Below, piece after piece: positions 5,528-12,164 of a stretch of 13,207 nt of DNA. The stretch lies in the NCBI GenBank assembly GCA_050743125.1, contig JBOGEB010000120.1:1-13207 (forward strand), given 5' to 3'. A program made the translations under genes and the position numbers. Numbering within the stretch: the first letter of the stretch is position 1; the number at the start of each line of letters is the position of its first letter. This DNA is from JBOGEB01 sp050743125 (GTDB lineage: Bacteria; Actinomycetota; Nitriliruptoria; Euzebyales; Egibacteraceae). Below the pieces are notes generated by a model that was not told the origin of the DNA, ran no database searches, and saw only the letters and a list, made by a program, of their open reading frames with translations.

Positions 5528-7432
5528 ATGGCTTCCCAGCGGACCAATCCCGACGAGCGACGGTCACGGCAGGTGGCGGAGGCCGCGCGCGAGGCCCAGT
5601 GGCGCAAGCCGAGCTTCGGCAAGGAGCTGTTCCTGGGCCGGCTCCGGCTCGACCTGATCCACCCCCACCCGCGGCCGTCGCAGGAGGACCGCGCCAAGGG
5701 CGAGGCGTTCCTGGCCAGGTTCGAGGAGTTCCTCCGCGCCGAGGTCGACCCGCTGGAGATCGAGCGCGACGCGAAGATCCCTGACCGGGTCATGAAGGGC
5801 CTGGTCGACCTCGGCGCCCTGGGCATGAAGGTGTCCGAGGAGTACGGCGGCCTGGGGCTCTCGCAGGTGTACTACAACCGGGCGCTCCAGCTCGCGGGGT
5901 CGTGCCACAGCGCGATCAGCACGCTGCTCTCGGCGCACCAGTCGATCGGCGTGCCGGAGCCGCTGAAGCTCGCCGGCACGCCGGAGCAGAAGCGCGCGTT
6001 CCTTCCGCGGGTCGCGAAGGACGCGGTCAGCGCGTTCCTGCTCACCGAGCCGGACGTCGGCAGCGACCCCGCGCGCATGAGCACGACGGCGGTCCCGACC
6101 GAGGACGGCTCCGCCTACCTCCTGAACGGCGTCAAGCTGTGGACCACCAACGGCGTGATCGCGAAGCTGCTTGTGGTCATGGCGGTCGTGCCGCGCTCGG
6201 ACGGCCACCGCGGCGGGATCAGCGCGTTCGTCGTCGAGGCCGACTCGCCGGGGATCGTCGTCGAGCACCGCAACGAGTTCATGGGCATGCGCGGCATCGA
6301 GAACGGCGTCACGCGCTTGACGGACGTGCGGGTGCCTGCGGCCAACCTCATCGGCAAGGAGGGCCAGGGCCTGAAGATCGCCCTGACCACGTTGAACACC
6401 GGGCGCCTGTCCCTGCCCGCGGCTAACGCCGCGACCTCGAAGTGGGCGCTGAAGATCGCCCGCGAGTGGGGGTTGGCGAGGGTGCAGTGGGGCCAGCCGA
6501 TCGGCAAGCACGAGGCCGTCGCGGCGAAGATCGCCTACATCGCCGGGTCCGCGTTCGCTCAGGAGGCCGCCGTCGAGCTGGCCGGCGCGCTGTCCGACGA
6601 CGCCCGCAACGACATCCGCATCGAGGCCGCGCTCACGAAGCTCTACAACTCCGAGCACGCGTGGCTCGTCGCCGACGACCTCGTCCAGATCCGCGGCGGC
6701 CGCGGCTTCGAGACCGCCGCGTCGCTCAAGGCCCGCGGGGAGAAGCCGGTGCCGGCCGAGCAGGTCCTGCGCGACACGCGGATCAACCGGATCTTCGAGG
6801 GCTCGTCGGAGATCATGCGGCTGCTCATCGCACGCGAGGCGGTCGACGCGCACCTGTCCGTCGCCGGCAAGCTCATCGAGCCCGACGTCGCGCTTGCCGA
6901 GCGGGCGAGGACCGCGGTCAAGGCCGGCGGCTTCTACGCACAGTGGTTCCCGAAGCTCGCTTGGGGCCCCGGTACCGTGCCCGGCGCCTACGGCGAGTTC
7001 GGCGACCTCGCCACGCATCTGCGGTTCGTCGAGCGGTCCGCCCGCAAGCTCGCCCGGTCGACGTTCTACGCGATGTCGCGCTGGCAAGGGCGCCTGGAGC
7101 GCAAGCAGTCCTTCCTCGGCCGGATCGTCGACGTCGGCGCGGAGCTGTTCGCGATGAGCGCCGCCTGCGTCCGCGCACAGATGCTCGTCACCGACGACCT
7201 GGCGCACGGCGCGGAGGCCGTCGAGCTCGCCGACCTGTTCTGCCGCGGCGCCCGCCGGCGGGTGGACCACCTGTTCCACGCCTTGTGGCGCAACGACGAC
7301 GCGCACAACTACGCCGCCGCGCTGCGCGTGCTCGACGGCCGCTACACCTGGGCCGAGCAGGGCATCATCGACCCCTCCGGCGACGGTCCCATGATCGCCA
7401 CCCCGCCCGAGCCGGCGCGAGCCGCCCGCTGA
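5528..7432 (+). CDS. long-form acyl-CoA dehydrogenase
   Basis: This FAD flavoprotein would catalyse the first, alpha-beta dehydrogenation step of fatty acyl-CoA beta-oxidation. At 634 residues it is much longer than the ~380-residue classical enzymes; residues ~433-634 form an added helical C-terminal part, as in very-long-chain type enzymes. Visible motifs: EEYGGLGLSQ (104-113), the FAD/substrate loop LLTEPDVGSD (171-180), LWTTNG (204-209), the helical C-terminal catalytic domain from about 275, RGGRGF (389-394) and RDTRINRIFEGSSEIMRL (415-432), in which E424 aligns with the catalytic base of medium-chain acyl-CoA dehydrogenase (the Glu in YEGT). The start has AGGAGG at five bases. It lies 46 bases after pdxH and is probably cotranscribed. 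Chain-length preference is inferred from length only. No electron-transfer flavoprotein or thiolase gene lies nearby. Confidence 0.93.
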   Translation: MASQRTNPDERRSRQVAEAAREAQWRKPSFGKELFLGRLRLDLIHPHPRPSQEDRAKGEAFLARFEEFLRAEVDPLEIERDAKIPDRVMKGLVDLGALGMKVSEEYGGLGLSQVYYNRALQLAGSCHSAISTLLSAHQSIGVPEPLKLAGTPEQKRAFLPRVAKDAVSAFLLTEPDVGSDPARMSTTAVPTEDGSAYLLNGVKLWTTNGVIAKLLVVMAVVPRSDGHRGGISAFVVEADSPGIVVEHRNEFMGMRGIENGVTRLTDVRVPAANLIGKEGQGLKIALTTLNTGRLSLPAANAATSKWALKIAREWGLARVQWGQPIGKHEAVAAKIAYIAGSAFAQEAAVELAGALSDDARNDIRIEAALTKLYNSEHAWLVADDLVQIRGGRGFETAASLKARGEKPVPAEQVLRDTRINRIFEGSSEIMRLLIAREAVDAHLSVAGKLIEPDVALAERARTAVKAGGFYAQWFPKLAWGPGTVPGAYGEFGDLATHLRFVERSARKLARSTFYAMSRWQGRLERKQSFLGRIVDVGAELFAMSAACVRAQMLVTDDLAHGAEAVELADLFCRGARRRVDHLFHALWRNDDAHNYAAALRVLDGRYTWAEQGIIDPSGDGPMIATPPEPARAAR

Positions 7433-7452
7433 CCGCCGGTGGAGATTGGCGG
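7433..7452. terminator. candidate short hairpin between convergent genes
   Basis: CCGCC (7433-7437) and GGCGG (7448-7452) form a 5-base stem in the 22 bases between the stop codons of the dehydrogenase and the convergent vapC. The position suits a bidirectional terminator, but there is no T tract and the stem is short. Confidence 0.25.
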
Positions 7453-7454
7453 GC

Positions 7455-7856
7455 CTACCGTGGTGGTGGCGTGAGGAACGTGCAGCGTGTTCCAGGGGCT
7501 CGGCTCAGCCTGACGTCCAGTGTCCCGAGCGGGGCCTCCAGCGACTCGGCCAGAGCGACGTACCAGGCGTCATAGGCGCTCACGTTCGATCGAAGCTCCC
7601 ACACCCGTGGCCCGAAAGGCTCGTACGGGAAGAGCTCGACGCGCAGCTGCGCCAGATCCGCATGCGCCATCGAGGCGGTGTCGTCGGACACGTTGCCAGC
7701 GAACGCTGCCCGTCGGAGGATGTCGGCGGCCTCGACGGGCATCAGGTGCGGGGCTGCCACATGGTCGGACAGCAGCATCGACTCCGCCCAGCGTCCGTCA
7801 GCACCGTCATCGACGAGCGCCGCCGCCACAAGCGCGGCGTCGATGACCAGCGTCAC
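7455..7856 (-). CDS. vapC: VapC-type PIN-domain RNase toxin (second module)
   Basis: This 133-residue PIN-domain endoribonuclease of usual VapC length keeps the four acidic site residues: D6 (LVIDAALVA), E42 (MPVEAADILRR), D96 (VSAYDAWYVALAESL) and D114 (LGTLDVRL). It starts at GTG 7856, overlapping the antitoxin stop as GTGA, which implies coupled translation. It is clearly different in sequence from the first VapC of the window and belongs to another subgroup, so it is not a recent duplicate. It converges on the acyl-CoA dehydrogenase gene with only 22 bases between the stops. Confidence 0.92.
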   Translation of the reverse strand: MTLVIDAALVAAALVDDGADGRWAESMLLSDHVAAPHLMPVEAADILRRAAFAGNVSDDTASMAHADLAQLRVELFPYEPFGPRVWELRSNVSAYDAWYVALAESLEAPLGTLDVRLSRAPGTRCTFLTPPPR

Positions 7857-8089
7857 CGGCGGCCCTGGTCCCGGTGAGCGAGGATCTCCTCAGACGACAG
7901 CCTGCTCGCCGTCGATTCCTTTCGGAGACGCACTCGCGCCATCAGGGTCTCGACGCTGGGACGACGGGCAAGCTCGATGAGCTCGGCGCGGAGGTGCTCC
8001 TGCAGCGAGCGGCGCGCGAGCGCTGCTCGCGACGCAAGCTCGTCGCGGACGTCGTCGGGGACGTCCCGGATGGTGATCGAGACAGGCAC
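7853..8089 (-). CDS. vapB: FitA/VapB-type antitoxin (second module)
   Basis: This 78-residue protein has an N-terminal ribbon-helix-helix of the FitA-like kind: strand SITIRDVP, helix one DDVRDELASRAALA and helix two SLQEHLRAELIELA (to about residue 42). The charged C-terminal tail (RVRLRKESTASRLSSEEILA) would bind the toxin. It should bind the adjacent VapC and repress the pair. The start is GTG 8089 (translated MPVSITIRDVP); there is no ribosome-binding site upstream and a -10-like CATACT ends six bases before the GTG, so leaderless translation is likely. The family differs from the first VapB of the window, which is of the MHRTTINLP kind. Confidence 0.9.
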   Translation of the reverse strand: MPVSITIRDVPDDVRDELASRAALARRSLQEHLRAELIELARRPSVETLMARVRLRKESTASRLSSEEILAHRDQGRR

Positions 8090-8104
8090 AGCATCAGTAT
8101 GCTG
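8089..8104 (-). promoter_or_regulatory. vapB2 promoter and candidate autoregulatory operator
   Basis: CAGCAT (8089-8094) and ATGCTG (8099-8104) form a perfect 6-base inverted repeat with a 4-base spacer, touching the GTG start. Read on the minus strand it contains CATACT (8101-8096), a -10-like hexamer six bases before the GTG. The core 13-mer AGCATCAGTATGC (8090-8102) is identical to the one at the first vapB promoter. Occupancy by a ribbon-helix-helix dimer would block transcription directly. Confidence 0.6.
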
Positions 8105-8300
8105 CTGTTACATGCATCCTGCAAGCACTCTGGGCCTCCCGATTCATTGAGGGACATGGGTCAGAGTCGGTGCCCTGAGCGGGTTCCGCTGGTCATATTT
8201 GGGTTTTCCAGCGGTGAGACGCCCGGGTGAGCCTTCGTCGGCGACTCCGCGACACCGTCCTGGGGAGTTTCGACACATGCTCTTCAGGCACGCGCTGCCC
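8105..8300. other. 196-base gap with a long inverted repeat, possible insertion-sequence remnant
   Basis: No gene is visible. CCGCTGG (8186-8192) and CCAGCGG (8208-8214) form a perfect 7-base inverted repeat around a T-rich 15-base loop (TCATATTTGGGTTTT), unusually AT-rich for this window. Upstream, AGGGACATGGGTCAGA (about 8151-8166) is followed by GTGCCCT (8170-8176). Motifs of the kind GACATGGGTCAGA and GCTGGTCATATTTGGG resemble ends of some actinobacterial insertion sequences, but no transposase frame accompanies them. A promoter-distal regulatory hairpin is the alternative. Confidence 0.35.
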
Positions 8301-8317
8301 GGTACGCTGGCCGCGAC
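8301..8317 (+). promoter_or_regulatory. conserved leader motif of regulator copy 1
   Basis: The motif GGTACGCTGGCCGCGAC matches the leaders of copies 2-4 at all but three positions. TACGCT (8303-8308) fits an actinobacterial -10 hexamer (TANNNT) and ends 30 bases before the GTG start. The following ribosome-binding site is degenerate: GAAGCAGG replaces the AAGGAAGG of the other copies. Confidence 0.5.
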
Positions 8318-8338
8318 CCCGAGCGAAGCAGGCCAGGC

Positions 8339-9547
8339 GTGGAGCACGGCACGACGATCGGCGATCGGATCGCCTACTACCGCCGCCGGCGTGGCCTGTC
8401 GCAGGTGGCCTGCGCCGCCCTGGTCGGCCGCTCCAACAGCTGGCTGTCGCAGCTCGAGCGCGGGCTGCGCCAGCCGGACTCAGTGTCGGTCCTGATCAAG
8501 CTCGCGACCGCCCTCGACGTCGAGCTCCCGAGGCTTCTCGGTCCGGCGGTCGACCTGCCGCCCGACGGCGGCGGCCACCACGACGCGCCGCGCGGAGTGC
8601 CGGCGCTCGCGTACGAGCTGGTGTGCCCGGACACGTTCGTCCGTGCCACCGTGGACCGGCCGATGAGCCTCGACGCGCTCGCCGAGCGCGTCGAGCGGGC
8701 GCGGCGCACCCGCTGGGCCGGCCGTTACACCGAGCTCGCGCTGGTGCTGCCCGACCTGATCGCCGCAGGCCGGCTCGCCACTCAGGAAGGGCGTGACACC
8801 CGCCGCGCCTGGGGGCTGCTGGCCCACTGCTACGTGCTCGCGGAGATGCTGCTGGAGCAGCTCAACGAGCACCGCCTCCGGTGTCTCGCCGCCGACCGCG
8901 CGGTGGCCGCGGCCGAGCGCACCGAGGACGAGCTGTTGCGGGGCGTATCCGCATGGCGGCTCGGGTATGCGCTGCTCGCGCACGGAGCTCTCGACCTCGC
9001 GGACCACGTGGCCCAGGACGCGGCGTCGCTCCTGGAGGCCGGCCTGGACGAGGCTCGGCCGGAGCGCGTGGCGGTGTTCGGCGCGTTGCGGATCTCGATG
9101 GGCCACCTGGCTACGGCGACGGATGACGTCGCGGCCATGCGCGAGGCGCTGGGCGACGCCGCGCGCGTCGCGCAGCTCCTGCCGGACGGGTACGTCGACC
9201 CGTGGACCGCGTTCTGCCCGGCGAACGTCGGGTTCAACGAGATCGCGGCCTGGGCCAATGCCGGCGACCCGGTCGAGGCGCTGCGGGTCGCCGACCGGAC
9301 GGACTTCGACGCGCTGCCGCTGCCCGCGCGGCAGGCCTGGACCTGGGTCCGCATCGCCCAGGCCCACGGCCTGCGCCGCAAGGACACCGCCGCCGTGGCG
9401 GCCCTGCTGGAGGCCGAGCGGATCGCGCCCGAGTCGGTCCGCTACCGCCGTGCGGTCCGCGACCTCGTGAGCGTCCTGTTGCGGCGGGAGCGCGAGCCCG
9501 CGACGCCGGGGCTTCGTGGGCTCGCGCGCCGCATCGGCATCGCATAG
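8339..9547 (+). CDS. XRE-family regulator with helical-repeat domain, copy 1
   Basis: The protein has 402 residues. Residues ~7-65 form an XRE-type helix-turn-helix (TIGDRIAYYRRRRGLSQVAC, then GRSNSWLSQLERG as the recognition-helix region). The rest is an alpha-helical, TPR-like domain: RAWGLLAHCYVLAEMLLEQL (~155-174), AADRAVAAAERTEDELLRG (~183-201), WTAFCPANVGFNEIAAWA (~288-305), VEALRVADRTDFDALPLP (~309-326) and APESVRYRR (~363-371). This layout is widespread among actinobacterial DNA-binding regulators; the helical part presumably binds a protein, peptide or small ligand, unknown here. It is the most divergent HTH of the four: N33 instead of E, and LRQPDSVSVL in place of VIQLDAAVAL. The GTG start is fixed by alignment with the ATG starts of the other copies. 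The ribosome-binding site is weaker than theirs. Confidence 0.9.
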   Translation: MEHGTTIGDRIAYYRRRRGLSQVACAALVGRSNSWLSQLERGLRQPDSVSVLIKLATALDVELPRLLGPAVDLPPDGGGHHDAPRGVPALAYELVCPDTFVRATVDRPMSLDALAERVERARRTRWAGRYTELALVLPDLIAAGRLATQEGRDTRRAWGLLAHCYVLAEMLLEQLNEHRLRCLAADRAVAAAERTEDELLRGVSAWRLGYALLAHGALDLADHVAQDAASLLEAGLDEARPERVAVFGALRISMGHLATATDDVAAMREALGDAARVAQLLPDGYVDPWTAFCPANVGFNEIAAWANAGDPVEALRVADRTDFDALPLPARQAWTWVRIAQAHGLRRKDTAAVAALLEAERIAPESVRYRRAVRDLVSVLLRREREPATPGLRGLARRIGIA

Positions 9548-9563
9548 GCCTCGGCGGCGAGCC

Positions 9564-9580
9564 GGTACGCTCGTCGTGAC
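9564..9580 (+). promoter_or_regulatory. conserved leader motif of regulator copy 2
   Basis: GGTACGCTCGTCGTGAC, identical in copies 2, 3 and 4, lies between the copy 1 stop and the copy 2 start. TACGCT (9566-9571) is a possible -10 hexamer 38 bases before the ATG; GTACG and CGTGAC within it form an imperfect dyad that could be an operator. AAGGAAGG (9597-9604) is the ribosome-binding site. Confidence 0.5.
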
Positions 9581-9609
9581 TACTCCGCTCCGAGCAAGGA
9601 AGGCCAGGC

Positions 9610-10821
9610 ATGGAGCAGCACGGCACGACAATCGGCGAGCGGATCGCCTACTACCGCCAGCAGCGTGGACTGACGCAGGAGGTCTGCGCGAACCAGGTCG
9701 GCCGCTCCGAAAGCTGGCTGTCGCAGGTCGAGCGCGGCGTGATCCAGCTGGACGCGGCCGTGGCCCTGATCAGGCTCGCGACCGTCCTGAAGGTCGACCT
9801 GTCGAAGCTCGCCGGGTCAGGGGCCGACCTGCCGCCCAACGGCGGCGGCCACCGCGACGGGCCGCGCGGGATGCCGGCGCTCGTCCCCGTGCTGCTGTGC
9901 CCGGACACGTTCACGCACATCGCCGCGAAGCGGCCGATGAGCCTCGACGCGCTCGCCGAGCGCGTCGAGCGGGCACGGCGCACCCGCTGGGCCGGCCGTT
10001 ACACCGAGCTCGCGCTGGTGCTGCCCGACCTGATCGCCAGCGCTCGGCTCGCCGCCCAGGAGGGGCTGGATCCCCGCCGCGCCTGGGGGCTGCTGGCCCA
10101 CTGCTATCTGCTCGCGGAGATGCTGCTGGAGCAGCTCAGCGAGTACCACCTGCGCTGTCTCGCGGCCGACCGCGCGGTGGCCGCGGCCGACCGCGCCGAC
10201 GACGAGCTGCTGCGGGGCTTATCCGCATGGCGGCTCGGGTATGCGCTGCGCGCGCATGGGTCCCTCGACGTCGCGGACAAGGTGGCCCAGGACGCGGCGT
10301 CGCTCCTGGAGGCCGGCCTGGACCGTGCGCAGCCGGAGCACGTGGCGGTCTTCGGCGCGCTGCGGATCTCCACGTCCCACCAGGCGGTGGCAACGGACGA
10401 CGTCGCGACCATGCGCGAGGCGCTGCGTGAGGCCGCCCGGGTGGCGCAGCTCCTGCCGGACGGCTACGTCGACCCGTGGACCGCGTTCTGCCCGGCGAAC
10501 GTCGGGTTCAACGAGATCGCGGCCTGGGCCAATGCCGGCGACCCGGTCGAGGCGCTGCGGGTCGCCGACCGGACGGACTTCGACGCGCTGCCGGTGCCCC
10601 ACCGGCAGGCCTGGACCTGGGTCCGCGTGGCCTACGCCCACAGCTTGCGCCGCAAGGACGCCGCCGCCGTGGCGGCCCTGCTGGAGGCCGAGCGGATCTC
10701 GCCTGGGTCGGTCCGCTACCGCCACGAGATCCACGACCTCATGAGCGTCCTGCTCGGACGGGAGCGCAAGGCCGCGACGCCAGGGCTTCGTGGGCTCGCG
10801 CGCCGCATCGGCATCGCATAG
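9610..10821 (+). CDS. XRE-family regulator with helical-repeat domain, copy 2
   Basis: The protein has 403 residues. The HTH region is TIGERIAYYRQQRGLTQEVC followed by GRSESWLSQVERG, the common family form, then VIQLDAAVALIRLATVLKVD. The helical part follows the same order as copy 1. Distinctive residues are ISTSHQAVATDDVATMREAL (shared with copy 3), HGSLDVADKVAQDAASLLE and PHRQAWTWVRVAYAHSLRRK (shared with copy 4), and a unique ISPGSVRYRHEIHDLMSVLL near the end. It starts at ATG with AAGGAAGG five bases upstream, 62 bases after the copy 1 stop. It could be cotranscribed with copy 1 or use its own leader promoter. Its ligand and target genes are unknown. Confidence 0.92.
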   Translation: MEQHGTTIGERIAYYRQQRGLTQEVCANQVGRSESWLSQVERGVIQLDAAVALIRLATVLKVDLSKLAGSGADLPPNGGGHRDGPRGMPALVPVLLCPDTFTHIAAKRPMSLDALAERVERARRTRWAGRYTELALVLPDLIASARLAAQEGLDPRRAWGLLAHCYLLAEMLLEQLSEYHLRCLAADRAVAAADRADDELLRGLSAWRLGYALRAHGSLDVADKVAQDAASLLEAGLDRAQPEHVAVFGALRISTSHQAVATDDVATMREALREAARVAQLLPDGYVDPWTAFCPANVGFNEIAAWANAGDPVEALRVADRTDFDALPVPHRQAWTWVRVAYAHSLRRKDAAAVAALLEAERISPGSVRYRHEIHDLMSVLLGRERKAATPGLRGLARRIGIA

Positions 10822-10849
10822 GCGCAGCGGAAGTCCTCGGCGGCGAGCC

Positions 10850-10866
10850 GGTACGCTCGTCGTGAC
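10850..10866 (+). promoter_or_regulatory. conserved leader motif of regulator copy 3
   Basis: The 17-base motif is identical to that of copy 2, with TACGCT at 10852-10857, 38 bases before the ATG. The sequence upstream of the motif differs from copy 2 because of an insertion after the copy 2 stop, so a fixed -35 element is not conserved with it. Confidence 0.5.
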
Positions 10867-10895
10867 TACTCCGCTCCGAGCAAGGAAGGCCAGAC

Positions 10896-12104
10896 ATGGA
10901 GGACGACGCGACGATCGGCGAGCGGATCGCTCACTACCGCCGTCGGCGTCGCCTGACGCAGGAGGTCTGCGCGAACCAGGTCGGCCGCTCCGAAAGCTGG
11001 CTGTCGCAGGTCGAGCGCGGGGTGATCCAGCTGGACGCGGCCGTGGCCCTGATCAGGCTCGCGACCGTCCTGAAGGTCGACCTGTCCAAGCTCGCCGGTC
11101 CGGGGGCCGATCTGTCCTCCAACGGGGGCGGCCACCAGGATGCGCCGCGCGGGATGCCGGCGCTCGTCCCCGTGCTGACGTGCCCGGACACGTTCACCCA
11201 CATCGCCGTGAAGCGGCCGATGAGCCTCGACACGCTCGCCGAGCGCGTCGAGCGGGCACGGCGAGCGCGCTGGGCCGGCCGCTACACCGAGCTCGCGCTG
11301 CTGCTGCCCGACCTGATCGCCGGCGCTCGGCTCGCCGTCCAGGAGGGGCCTGACACCCGCCGCGCCTGGGGGCTGTTGGCCCACTGCTACGTGCTCGCTG
11401 CGATGATGCTGGAGCATCTCAAGGAGCACCACCTCGATTGCCTCGCCGCCGACCGCGCGGTGGCCGCCGCCGACCGCGCCGACGACGAGCTGCTGCGAGG
11501 CGTATCCGCATGGCGGCTCGGATGGGCGCTGCGCGGGCATGGAGCTCACGACATCGCGGGCAAGGTGACCCAGGACGCGGCGTCGCTCCTGGAGGTCGGC
11601 CTGGACCAGGCACGGCCGGAGCGCGTGGCGGTCTTCGGCGCGTTGCGGATCTCCATGAGCCACCAGGCGGTGGCAACGGACGACGTCGCGACCATGCGCG
11701 AGGCGGTGCGCGAGGCCGCCCGGGTGGCGCAGCTCCTGCCGGACGGGTACGTCGACCCGTGGACCGCGTTCTGCCCGGCGAACGTGGCGTTCAACGAGAT
11801 CGCGGCCTGGGCCAAGGTCGGCGACCCGGTCGAGGCGCTGCGGGTCGCCGACCGGACGGACTTCGACGCGCTGCCGCTGCCCGAGCGGCAGGCCTGGACC
11901 TGGGTCCGCATCGGTCAGGCCCACGGCCTGCGCCGCAAGGACGCTGCCGCCGTGGCGGCGATGCTGGAGGCCGAGCGGATCGCGCCCGAGTCGGTCCGCT
12001 ATAACCGCGAGGGCCGCGAACTCGTGAGCGTCCTGCTCGGACGGGAGCGCAAGACCGCGACGCCGGGGCTCCGTGGGCTCGCGGGCCGCATCGGCATCGC
12101 ATAG
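10896..12104 (+). CDS. XRE-family regulator with helical-repeat domain, copy 3
   Basis: The protein has 402 residues. It begins MEDDATIGERIAHYRRRRRL, with the recognition region GRSESWLSQVERG identical to copies 2 and 4. Within the helical domain it shares SHQAVATDDVATMREA with copy 2 but PERQAWTWVRIGQAHGLRRK and ERIAPESVRY with copy 1. Differences of its own include LAAMMLEHLKEHHLDCLAAD, WALRGHGAHDIAGKVTQ and FNEIAAWAKVGDPVEAL, all in the presumed ligand-binding part. The ATG start has AAGGAAGG upstream. It keeps the common C-terminus GLRGLAxRIGIA and the TAG stop of the other complete copies. Confidence 0.92.
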   Translation: MEDDATIGERIAHYRRRRRLTQEVCANQVGRSESWLSQVERGVIQLDAAVALIRLATVLKVDLSKLAGPGADLSSNGGGHQDAPRGMPALVPVLTCPDTFTHIAVKRPMSLDTLAERVERARRARWAGRYTELALLLPDLIAGARLAVQEGPDTRRAWGLLAHCYVLAAMMLEHLKEHHLDCLAADRAVAAADRADDELLRGVSAWRLGWALRGHGAHDIAGKVTQDAASLLEVGLDQARPERVAVFGALRISMSHQAVATDDVATMREAVREAARVAQLLPDGYVDPWTAFCPANVAFNEIAAWAKVGDPVEALRVADRTDFDALPLPERQAWTWVRIGQAHGLRRKDAAAVAAMLEAERIAPESVRYNREGRELVSVLLGRERKTATPGLRGLAGRIGIA

Positions 12105-12120
12105 GCCTCGGCGGTGAGCC

Positions 12121-12137
12121 GGTACGCTCGTCGTGAC
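12121..12137 (+). promoter_or_regulatory. conserved leader motif of regulator copy 4
   Basis: The 17-base motif is again identical. TACGCT (12123-12128) ends 36 bases before the ATG, two fewer than in copies 2 and 3 because the segment after GAC is shorter and changed (GTTCCCCCC). The ribosome-binding site AAGGAAGG is retained. Confidence 0.5.
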
Positions 12138-12164
12138 GTTCCCCCCGAGCAAGGAAGGCCAGGC

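Noticed and set aside
5564..7306. 580-codon open frame on the minus strand
   Set aside because: It is antisense to the acyl-CoA dehydrogenase; it has no domain and no ribosome-binding site.
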